Assembly (NCBI GenBank): GCA_024220525.1
Contig: JAMYWO010000118.1
Coordinates: forward strand, 60,770-124,769
From: Cochliopodium minus
Lineage: Eukaryota; Discosea; Himatismenida; Cochliopodiidae
Length of the DNA stretch: 64,000 nt
Direction of reading: 5' to 3'
Under the pieces are notes generated by a model. That model worked only from the letters and a program-made list of their open reading frames with translations, ran no database searches and was not told where the DNA came from. The translations under genes and the position numbers were made by a program. The first letter of the stretch is position 1; each line of letters starts with the position of its first letter. Below are positions 25,468-35,500 of the stretch, one piece after another.

Positions 25468-25827
25468 TTAAAATAAAAATTTAAATGAAAAGATATAAAT
25501 CCTAGGAAATTCATACAATAATTCATCCATCACATTGCTATTTTTATTCGATTTTTCTTTTTCCTTTTCTCTATTATTTTTCTTTTCTGAATATTCAGTG
25601 AATATCGACTTCAATTGCATCCTCTGCTTCTTGGTGAACAATGTACAGCTGATTGCCACATGGATCAATTCTTCATAGTTTGTAATAGTCGATGATTCGA
25701 TTGGTGGAGATTTATTGAAGCTATCTATCACCTTCATCAATCGATTAAAATAGCTAGATTTCTCTTCCTTATCCTTGTTTTTGAATGATTGAAATATTTC
25801 AAGGAGCTTGTTAATTTCTTTTTCCAT
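25468..25827 (-). CDS. Unrecognised small protein, possibly the N-terminal exon of the TUTase-ligase gene
   Basis: Opens with MEKEINKLLEIFQSF and runs about 100 residues as predicted helices with a charged K/E/N-rich segment, to MDELLYEFP. It is then either a stand-alone protein ending at the TAA near 25468 or, more interestingly, the first exon of the gene downstream on the same strand: the frame after YEFP fits the in-frame 22-nt exon SQLPGEG, but the expected donor reads AGGATT rather than AGTATT. No family is recognised. Confidence 0.4.
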   Translation of the reverse strand: MEKEINKLLEIFQSFKNKDKEEKSSYFNRLMKVIDSFNKSPPIESSTITNYEELIHVAISCTLFTKKQRMQLKSIFTEYSEKKNNREKEKEKSNKNSNVMDELLYEFPRIYIFSFKFLF

Positions 25828-26015
25828 TTTTTTTTTTTTTTCTAAAGAAATAAATAGGAAATATAAACTCCATGGTTGCAAAACATGAAAAATGATATCA
25901 GTTTAATCTTTTAAGCATGGATAGGTTCGAAAACTATTCTCCACTTTTAAGATATCATTTGAGTTTTTTGAAAGAATAAAAATAATTTTTAATTTGATAG
26001 ATTTCCAAACAAAAT

Positions 26016-27769
26016 TTAATAAAAAAATTCGATTATTTTTAATTGAACGGGCTTAGGAGGTTTTAACAAATCTTTTGAATGTTTCAAACACAAAAGCAAT
26101 ATGAAAACTTTATCTTTAAACTCTCTTCCCAAAAACTTGTGGTTTTCATTTGTCCAAATCTAAAAAAAAAAATTGAAAAAATAATTTAAAATATTTTTAT
26201 GTTCATTTACATCTACTTGTGAATAATTGTGGATCAAAACTAAATCCAGAATGTCTATCTTCCTTGGAAAAGAAACATTCTTTGTATCACCCAAGCCCAT
26301 TTGTCCATTGAAACCATTTCCACAAACGAACAACTCATTATTCCCTTAATTTAAATTCAAAAAGAAAAAATTTGTTTTAAAAAGGTAAAATTTTTTACTA
26401 TTAACAAAAACGGAATGGTTGTATCCTGTTGTTACAAACTTTATATTTGAAAGCCCCATTTTCCTTACAGATGTCTTGCTTGAAAAAATTCCAAATCCAA
26501 GTTGTCCACAACCATTGTAGCCACAACCAAAAACTTCCCCTCCATCTGAAATAAAAATAATAAAAAAATAAAATAAAATAAAAATAAAAAGTTTTTCGAC
26601 CAATCAAAATAATAGTAAAAAAAGATCCGCAATGAATAGAACTGATGTTAGGTAAAGAGTTGAAGGTGCGCATTTCAAATTTTGGGTGGTCGATCTCTTT
26701 GGGATTCAATATCAAAGCTTCATAATCATTTTTTCCGAAATACTTTAATATTGTATTTCCCTTATCATCTCCTGTATAAAAAACATTCACATTGAGAAAA
26801 AAAAAAATGTTTGGAATTTTTTACTTGTTAAAATATTAGAGTTAAACAACCTACAACACACTGCTGTTGCTCTTTTGTCGGTAAGAAGCAAAGTGGGTGC
26901 TTTTACATGCTTGCATATTTTTCCTAATCCGCATTGATTGAAGAGATTGGAACCCATTACCCAAACCTCTCCATTGGCTTCGAAAAAAAAAAAAATCAAA
27001 AAAAAAAAATCAAAAAATTTTTGAAAGAATCTGTTTTTTAATTACCCTTTAAAAATATGCAATGATTGTGCCCATTGGAAAAAGATAGTACTCCTTCCAT
27101 ATTTGTAATCAACTCAATTCCTTTACTCCTTGAATTACCATCGTCAAAAGATCCGCACCAATACATTTTTCCATCATCTATTTTTAATTCATTTTAATTA
27201 ATTTTTGGTTTTTTTTTTTTTTTGATTTTGTTTTTCCTTTTAGTATAATCGTTAAACTCTCCGAAGCACTGAGTTTTTTAACGTTGGAGCACACGAACTT
27301 GAAGTTATGCGACCAACTCTCTTCATTGTTCGGTATTCCTAATTGTTCTGAAATGTTGTTTCCTATTTAAAACAAAATTAAAAACTTAGATAAAAAATAC
27401 TTTTAAATAAAGATTTTACCACATCCATAAAGATCCCCATTTTCTTGATTTAATTTTTATTTGCAATTTGAATAGTTAATTTTAAAATTTTTTGTTTACT
27501 TTCAATGTAAAAAGAGTTATCGGTTCCTAGAACAATAGATTTTATTTTGGGGTTGTTCATCACTATTCTGGGCCTGAGAATTGAAAAATTAGGGTTATCT
27601 TTTTCTGATGTTCCACATTGTCCGAAATTATTGTTCCCAAAAGAATAAACATCCCCATTTTCTTACAAAAAAAATCCAACTTAATTTTTATTATCGGTGA
27701 GAACCTTCATAATTTTTACTTGTCATTATCATGTTGTGTCTAGAAAAACATGATGTAGAATTCAATAGC
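26016..27769 (-). CDS. RCC1-repeat protein with a W-x-x-x-x-H C-terminal module
   Basis: About ten exons encode RCC1-type blades: ENGDVYSFGNNNFGQCG, ENGDLYGCGNNISEQLG, DDGKMYWCGSFDDGN, ANGEVWVMGSNLFNQCGLG, GGEVFGCGYNGCGQLGFG and NNELFVCGNGFNGQMGLG, most followed by a hydrophobic strand and a conserved His or Ser. This predicts a seven-bladed propeller of about 480 residues. The final exon (about 26160-26016) is not RCC1: IWTNENHKFLGREF and a P-x-P segment resemble the C-termini of the ankyrin, Sel1 and second RCC1 genes in this window. Exon limits are approximate. RCC1 propellers act as GTPase exchange factors or as binding scaffolds; no partner can be named. Confidence 0.82.
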
Positions 27770-28050
27770 ATTTTATGTGTTCTATCAATCTTTATTTCAA
27801 GTTTTAAAAATCTTATTTATATAGATGTACCCTCTGTAATTGTTGATTTGTGAATTTCCCATTCAAATTTTTTTTAGTAAATATTTATATTTGCAATTAT
27901 GTTTCCTGATCATTTAACCGGAGCTTCTCTTTCAACAAATTTAATTTTCCTTTTTTTATCAAATCTTCGGAGCTGAATTAAATAAAAAAAATCTTGATTT
28001 ATTTCTATATGGTGCGTAAAAAAATTTTTTTATTTGGTTGATTCAAACTT

Positions 28051-29347
28051 TTAAAAAATTTTGCTGAAGGAATCGTTTTCTCTTCCTTCTGGAATAACAG
28101 TGATAGGAAGGATGGAAGGACGTTGATAAGTTCTAGTGTATTCTTGAGCATATCTCATAGCATATTTTCTTTCTCCAACAGAAGCGTTATTTCCAATCCA
28201 GACATAAATGTGGTTACCACCATCAAGTACAAAAGCATCAGAAGTATCAAGTTGAGCTTTCTTGACATTAGATCCTTCAGAGATCAAAGCGAATTCAAAG
28301 GAACCACTTTTATCAGACAATTTGAAGAGTTTTTTCTCAGTGGAGTTTTCCCATTCATCATCATTTGGGACCTTGGAAGAATCAGTGATAGCACCTTTAC
28401 CTCCCAATCCGTTCCAGAATTCTTGGTCTTCACTTCCTTCTTCTTGAACAATTACTTCAGGCTTTCCTCCTCTTTCAGAGTCCAAAGCACGGCAGAGTTG
28501 ACCAGCCTTGCTCTTCTCGAAGATTCCAGATTTGGATCCGTTCCATTGGTAGAGTTTCAATCCCATATCGAGGATGAATACATCTCCGTTGTTCAAAGAT
28601 TGATAGCTCTTTGGTACTTCACGTACTCTTACGTTCTTTTTACCCTTGATCCAGAGTAATCTTGGTTTATATAATTTAGGATCGACGTGTTTAAATCCAG
28701 ATTCGATACCTCCCTCAAGAATTTTGATTCCTCCAAACTTTTCGAAATAGCTGATGAAGAGAGGAGATTCGTGATCTTGTACTTCTCTGTGTTGTACTGG
28801 CTTTCCCTTGTGATAGTCGTCCAATTCAACAGTTTTGTATGCTGCAGTACCTGCTTCATCTTGGGTGGTGGTACGTCCGAGCCAGAAGTGAACCTATATT
28901 TTTTTAGATGAGAAGGGTATAAAAATTTAAATTATTTAGAAATCAAAAAAAATATATATATATATATTGAAAATTATTTCATCATCATAATTTCGAAATA
29001 AAATTTCTTTGTGAAAAAAATTTTACATCAAAGATGAATTCATTATCTTTCTTGATGGTGTTCAATACAATGTAAGAGTCATTTTCGAAGAAAGAACCAA
29101 CAGGGGTTTTGGATTTGACAACTTTAAATTTCTCAATTCTCCAGATCAACAATCCTGCTTCTTTTCCAGTTTCAGCCCAAGCCTTTTCTCCTTGTGCTGC
29201 TGCCAATTTAATGTTTTTTTCGAGTTCAGTTCCAAAATTTGCCTGTTTACATCAAAAAAAAAAAGATAAGTACTTTGATGAGAAAAGACTTGGAACAATT
29301 CTTACCAAATTGGTCTCGGCGATATCGTAAGTTTTTTGTTTAATCAT
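28051..29347 (-). CDS. Severin/fragmin-type actin-severing protein (three gelsolin domains)
   Basis: Three exons (29347-29306, 29242-29027, 28893-28051), about 366 residues, matching the 362 of Dictyostelium severin. Gelsolin-like domain 1 has GLLIWRIEKFKVV, GSFFENDSYIVL and VHFWLGRTTTQDEAGTAAYK; then DVFILDMGLKLYQWNG in domain 2 and DAFVLDGGNHIYVWIG in domain 3. The protein caps and severs actin filaments in response to calcium and acts in the cortical cytoplasm. Codon use is more GC-rich and regular than in its neighbours, as expected for a highly expressed gene. Confidence 0.94.
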
Positions 29348-29795
29348 TTTAATTGTTGACTTGGAAGATAGAATTGGTAAATATATTAGAATAAAATTTT
29401 AAAACAGCTTACTTTGTAGAATTATTAGTGAGTTTTTTTTTATTTAATTTTATTTTAAATTTTAATTTTTATATTTTGTTCAAAAAAAATATATTTTTGA
29501 GATCTCAAAATTAAGAAAAAAAAACTTTATATTTCAGTATTCAAGAATAAAGGGAATGTGATCTGTTTAATATATAATAATAAAGTGAAATTCGTAATAA
29601 TTATCGAACAATATTAATTATGATAAAAAAATGAATTTAAAATAATTAATGAGATTCTTGCTTTATTTATTAAATTTTAAGCCAAGCATAATCCAAATTT
29701 TATAAATGCAGGATCCAATTATTATACAGAACAAATCAAATTATCATAATTTTTGCTTTTATTGAATTTTGAATGAAATTTGGATATATTTAAAT
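29348..29795. other. Intergenic, nothing recognised
   Basis: About 450 A/T-rich bases upstream of severin and downstream of the next minus-strand gene. No exon, repeat or RNA gene is seen. It should contain the severin promoter. Confidence 0.5.
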
Positions 29796-30968
29796 TTATT
29801 TTTTTCTTTTTTTGTTCGAATCATTGTCCTGATTAGATTGATTATTCCTCTTCTCTGCTCTTTCCTTCTCGTCTTTTCTATCTCTTTGGGATCTTCGACA
29901 GATATTATTGTTAGGAATATGATAGCTCATGGTGTTTATCTGGTCCAAGTTGAATCCCAAATTCACATAAAGATGACGATGAGAATTCCATTTTTCAAGG
30001 GAAATGATGTAACAATGCTGATTATTTGTCTTGAATCGGGGTGAGGAAGTTATTTTCTCGAAATTGGGATCTTTTTTAATGTTTTTGTAACCAACTCCAT
30101 TGCGTTTAAGAGTATCCAATTTCGATTCAAAATTATTCGAAATAAAATTTGTTTTAAGGATGTTGATAAAGATGAAGCTTTTCTCGATCTCTATCTCGTG
30201 TTGTTTGAGAGGTTGGATTTTATCGTATTGGTGCTCTAACCCCATTTCCTCGTGGATCAGGTGGTGAGATGAATTAGTTGGACTTTTAGGAATACTACCC
30301 AGACAGTGGTCATCTCTTTGAGATGACCACTGCGTGCCGATCATATGATCAGTCTCAAATGATGTATCGAAATCTTCTGGTGAAGAATACGACCCATCAT
30401 GAAAGAAAGTAGCTTTGCCATTAAGCGTCACTAATTCAGATTTTGGGAAGGGATTGAGGGGGTCGGGGGTATTGTGTGCTTGATTCGATGGATGATAGTT
30501 ACATTCTGAAAGATTTGAGCGAGGAGAATTCGATTCTATGTTCTTAATTGTACATAACCTATTTTTCACAATGCATGATTCTATATTGTCAAGAAATAGG
30601 ATATGTTCAGATTCAGAGTCTGAATAAAGTAGAGATTGATCAAAATCAGGGAAAAGAGAATTTAGATTCTCGGAGCCTTCCTCTGATAGAGGATTATCAT
30701 TATCTGAGAAATCATTGAAACAATTATGATTATGCCCCAGATCATCAAAGAAATCAAAATTGAATGATTGTTCTATATTTTGATTGGATGGATCTTTCAT
30801 TTCCTCTTCAGTTGGAAGATTATTCTCAGTATAACCATTATTATCACTCATTATAGGTGATTTAAGAAAATTTTCTGAATGGTTGGAACTATTTATTTTC
30901 TCCTGGTCCCCTATTTGTATATGTGATGTATCTTTTTCTGAAAATTTATTGAGCCGAGAATCCTCCAT
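29796..30968 (-). CDS. Unrecognised disordered protein with basic C-terminus
   Basis: A single uninterrupted frame of 390 codons, unusual here where most genes are split. The first 230 residues are rich in S, N, D and E with few hydrophobics (for example EEGSENLNSLFPDFDQSLL). A more ordered stretch follows (IEIEKSFIFINILK; SLEKWNSHRHLYVNLGFNLDQ). The tail is strongly basic (CRRSQRDRKDEKERAEKR and NKKRKK), consistent with nuclear import or nucleic-acid binding. No domain is recognised. The acidic-to-basic layout is compatible with a transcriptional regulator, but that is inference. The gene contains an unusually strong inverted repeat at 30304-30332. Confidence 0.6.
   Translation of the reverse strand: MEDSRLNKFSEKDTSHIQIGDQEKINSSNHSENFLKSPIMSDNNGYTENNLPTEEEMKDPSNQNIEQSFNFDFFDDLGHNHNCFNDFSDNDNPLSEEGSENLNSLFPDFDQSLLYSDSESEHILFLDNIESCIVKNRLCTIKNIESNSPRSNLSECNYHPSNQAHNTPDPLNPFPKSELVTLNGKATFFHDGSYSSPEDFDTSFETDHMIGTQWSSQRDDHCLGSIPKSPTNSSHHLIHEEMGLEHQYDKIQPLKQHEIEIEKSFIFINILKTNFISNNFESKLDTLKRNGVGYKNIKKDPNFEKITSSPRFKTNNQHCYIISLEKWNSHRHLYVNLGFNLDQINTMSYHIPNNNICRRSQRDRKDEKERAEKRNNQSNQDNDSNKKRKK
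30304..30332. repeat. Perfect 13-bp inverted repeat with 3-nt loop
   Basis: Arms CAGTGGTCATCTC (30304-30316) and GAGATGACCACTG (30320-30332) are exact reverse complements around a TTT loop. They lie inside the coding sequence of the disordered-protein gene, encoding TQWSSQRDDHCLG on the minus strand. More than half of the arm bases are G or C in a region that is mostly A/T. Confidence 0.9.
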
Positions 30969-31235
30969 TAAAAATGCTTCAAATTATTGCTTCAAATAAA
31001 TTTAATTCTTCTTTTTATTATTTTTTGAATATTTGAAAATTTTTTTTTTTATTTAATAATTTTTTTTTTTATAAACCTATTTGGCACACTATTAAATTTT
31101 CAGTTTTTTTTTTGGGATGATTTGACAGCATTACTCATTTTTTCATCAACACTTGATTGATTCAATAAATTAACCAAAAAGATACAAATGATACAAAGGA
31201 GTATTTAAACCAAACATATTCTCAAAAATTTTTAT

Positions 31236-32360
31236 TCACCAGTCCAAATCTTGAGCTAACCAATTATTCAAATATACACAACTTAAAGGATTAATGGGTC
31301 CTGTATCAGAGCATTTATCATAAACAGGACAAATACCACAAGGGGTTTCAGTATAAGAATTGTTATTGATGTTTTCGTAATTGTAAGAAGTGAGTTCAAC
31401 TGTGTTGCCATGTATTTCGACCAAACCGTCATGTTTCAATCTTTGGAGTGCTTGTTCGACATGTTTTATCTCAACTGAAGCAGGGAATACAGCTGATTTT
31501 TTTATCCCCTCAAATAAATCAATAACAGTCATTTTATCCTAAAGAGAAAAATAAAAAATCAATTGAATAAAATAATTCGAGAAAAAATGTCTTACTATAG
31601 ATTTTTTTGTATGCTCCGAAATTTGAAATTGGATGATCTTGAGGAAATTGGAGACAAAATCAATATCGAAATCCCCCTCAGTATACCAAATATCCCCAGT
31701 CACCTCTATATCTGCCTCTAATTCATACAAGATAAAGATTTTTGTCTTTCCACCTATTTGAGAGATGGGCTTAATGAATTTTTTCTTGACCAATGACTTC
31801 AATATCTTCTCGATTTGGTTTGTAGGGAGACTTTGGACATTCTTTTTGATGAGCGCAGAATAAACACCTTTCGTTCCTCCTTTTTCTACTTCATGATGCA
31901 CCAAAATCTCTTCCTCTGTCAATTGTGATTTTGCCTCTTTCTCATTCTTGGTGAGATTGTAGAGATAGATGATATTTCCTTTCTTTATCGCTCCCATGAA
32001 TTGTCTCTCCACCAATGAGTTGATGGCTGATTCTATTTCTTTTATTTGGAATCCACTTTCTATAACTTTATCACTTACATCCTTCACATTGATTGCCTAT
32101 AATCAATTAATAATGATACAAATACTGAAACCAAGGATTTATGATAATTATATTTACTGATTCTTCCACAACATAAATTTTAAACACATTTTTGTATTTT
32201 ATTAATATACTATAAATTCTAAAATATTGATTCATGTGGAAATGAAGATTACAGATTTTGCATTATTTGCATTTTTATTTTTGAGAAACTCCAAAATTTT
32301 TTTTTTGATTTGAATCGATTTTTGATTTTGTTCTTTCTTTTCTTTATCATTCTCCTTCAT
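31236..32360 (-). CDS. POLR3F: RNA polymerase III subunit RPC6 (RPC39/Rpc34 homologue)
   Basis: Three exons: 32360-32254, about 32097-31598 and 31541-31236, about 305 residues (human 316). The first half holds two winged-helix domains (NVKDVSDKVIESGF; VHHEVEKGGTKGVYSALIKKNV and LPTNQIEKILKSLVKKKFIKP). The C-terminus has PCGICPVYDKCSDTGPINP followed by CVYLNNWLAQDLDW, the conserved four-cysteine site that binds a 4Fe-4S cluster in the animal subunit. The protein contacts TFIIIB at tRNA and 5S promoters during initiation. Start at ATG 32360 gives MKENDKEKKEQN. Confidence 0.95.
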
Positions 32361-32502
32361 TCTCAATTTTTTTTTATTTTTTCACTCCTCATATTTTGCA
32401 CTTTTATGCCAAGCAAGTTTCTTTTTGATTTTCTCAAATTTTTCTCCAATATAAATCGTTAAAAAAAAATAAAAATAGGCCGATAAGTGAGAATCGGATT
32501 TG

Positions 32503-35500
32503 ATGGAGGAAATGAGGATTGATGTTATATTCTTAAATGTATATCAAAATGAATTGCCCTATAATGATCTCCAACGATATTTTGAAAGATTTGGATCATT
32601 GGCGGATGATGAGGAAATAATCTTTCAAAATAGGATCTATAGAGTGATTTATAGATCTCTCAATTGGTATCTTGTCACCAAATATAATCAACAAAATCAA
32701 TTGGGAGCAAATAAATGGTTCATCATCGATAATGGAGTTAAAGTTTTGTTCAAATCAAAAATCAACAGATCTTGTGATAAATGCAAATCGCCTCATCTTC
32801 CTCTCAATTGCCCAACAATTCTGAATATAGATGAAATTTATAATTTAGCCTCAAATAGAAATGATGATGTTAATCTATATATAGAATTATATTTCCACTA
32901 TTCCCAATTGTGGACAATGGATACAATGAAAATTAAAATTGAAAATTTGTTTGAAAATTTATTAAAGCAAGAAAACAAACATTCAGTGCATTGGTTGAAA
33001 GAATGTATGAATAAAGAACAAACGATCAAGATTTATAAGTATTTGGGGCCTGTATTGGAATATATAATTGAATATTCTTTGTATTATTTGATTGATTTGA
33101 AAGTTCAAGAATACATTTTGGAAATTGATGAAGAAGATAAACTATTTAATTTGATAGATAAGAATTATCAAGAAAATTCAAAAGCGAAATTGATTTTGGG
33201 TAATTTATTTAAATTTCATGAAAAAAAAAATAAAATACAAATTCCATTTAGGAATATATCATTACCAATTATATGAAAACGAGTCTTCTATAAACAGCTT
33301 TGTCACTTCACTAAAGAAAGGTGAGACTAGAGGATTCATGTACTTGCTTGATCTTGACTTGGAAATTGATCTTCTAAAAAATCTCAAAAGATTTGCTAAA
33401 GTCGTGAAAATTTTTGATCCTGTCTACATCAATAGAGAACATCCCAATTTTTTAGAAAAATTGATAAGATCAATAAACGAAATAGAGTATGAGACATTAT
33501 ATTCTTTCACAATCAAGAATTGTCATTTGGGGAAGGGAATACTCTATTATTTTGCATCTTTTAAAGAATTTAGTGATCCCCAAAAACAGCTGGATTTCTG
33601 CCAAAAAGCATATGAAGGGGGGTTTTCTTATTCTCTATTCACGATGGGACATCTTTTTAAAAAAGCAATAGAGTTAGAGGAGTCCATTAAATATTTTGAG
33701 AAAGCAGCAAGCGAGTATATCTATCATTCTTACAATGAAATAGCCCATATATCACCAAATGTAAAGGAGTTTTACAACAAATCCGTTGAGTGTCTCATTT
33801 ACGATGACCCAAAGTGTTTTGATCACATTGAAGAATCTAAGAAGATGGGTCATTATAAGCTTGCATTGATGACGGATCTTTCACCAAATAAAAAAAAATT
33901 GGTTTTAGTAATATTTTTCAATGTTTTTCTTTTAATTTTGTTTACAATTTTGTTTAAAGGAAAAAATAGGAAGGCTCCATTTGTAATTCTTTTTTATTTC
34001 TTTATTTTTATCTTCGATTTAGTTTTGATTAGTAATAAAGGAGATCTAGATCTGGCTTTTTACTACTTCAAAGAGTCAGGATGTCACAAAATGGTCATTA
34101 AAATTTTAAGTCAAAAGAAAGATTCAATGGATGAATTGGTACAATATTGTGAGAAGCACAAGCAAATCGATACCCTTCTCGAAATTTTCGAAAAGGTAAG
34201 AACTATCACCTATTTTTTTGTGCATAGTTTATTTCATATTATAGAAACAGAAGAACCCAATTATCACAATTGAAAAATTGATAAAGATTTTGTGTTCAAG
34301 TGTAGAGGATAAATTTATAGAGAAATTAGGTAAATTTTTTATTAAAGTTTTTAGGTTTGCCTCATATTTTTTTTTAAATAGCAAAATTTTATCTCAGTCA
34401 AAACAAGGAAATCAAAAAGAAAATATCAAGTGAGATCGAGAAAACCAATCCAAATTTGTTTTACCTTCTGGGAGAAAAGATTGAATCAGATACTATCTCA
34501 AACCAGTTCTACAATATGTCCATTAATGTTGCTGCTCCAAATTTAATTCTCGCAGCATACAAACTTGCTATCTATAACAAAAAAAAGAAAAATTTAGAAG
34601 AAGCAAAAAAATATTATCAAATCATAGCCAACTCCGAGACTGTGGACCCAGAAATCTATAAGGAATCGATAGATTACATGAAAAAGCTTAGATTGGAGAA
34701 ACCCAAGAAGCCCTCTTGCTCTATAAATCAACTCAAGAATGACCAAGTCAAGATATCATGGGAGATACCTCAAAACCAAAAATATTTGAAATATACTTTA
34801 TACTGGAAAGAAGATGAATTAGGTAATAAAGAATTATTTTTTATTTTAAATCATTAATATTTTTAAAGCTGATGAAAAGGTATTTAAGGCTGAGACTAAC
34901 AAAGATTTTGTCATTTTCAATACCTCCAAAGGACAATCATACTATTTTTCCATTACCTCAGAGATAGACGACGATTTCGTAAGTCCCAAAAGTGATTGGA
35001 CATTTTTCGTCAATAAGAATCAAAAAGTGGAGTCTCCAAGGAAAGTTCAAAATGTAAAAATTTAAAATAATTAAAATTTGATGTATAATTTTTGATGAAA
35101 GAAAAAACTGACAAAAACAAAAAGAATCGAAAATGCTATCGAAGAGAATGACATTAATTTTTTGTCCGAAATGATAAACTCCAAAGACTGGAAATCCATC
35201 AACCTGACTCCCAAATTGAGAAATCAAGCAGAGCAGCTCTACAAACATCACCTTCTTATCGTTCAAAAAACCGAGAGTCTTGAAAGTATTGGTGGAAAGT
35301 CAAACAAAAAAGAAGTCAGAAAATTGATCAATTCGATTGAAAATAACCATCATCTATTGAACCATTTTAAAGATAAAGAGTTGTACTTGAAAGCAAAACT
35401 TTTGTTGGATCCTAAAATAGAAAAAAATGACGACAAAGTTGAAATTGAAAACAAGGAAGTTCCTAAAGAAGAAAAGAAAACGTTTCAGATCTATGACAAT

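Noticed and set aside
25915-25945. GGTTCGAAAAC resembling a tRNA T-arm
   Set aside because: No matching acceptor, D-arm or anticodon stem can be folded around it.
28123-28911. Plus-strand open frames within the severin gene
   Set aside because: Antisense shadows caused by the regular codon use of severin.
29796-30968. bZIP transcription factor, from the basic C-terminus
   Set aside because: The basic stretch is not followed by a leucine heptad; the frame ends soon after.
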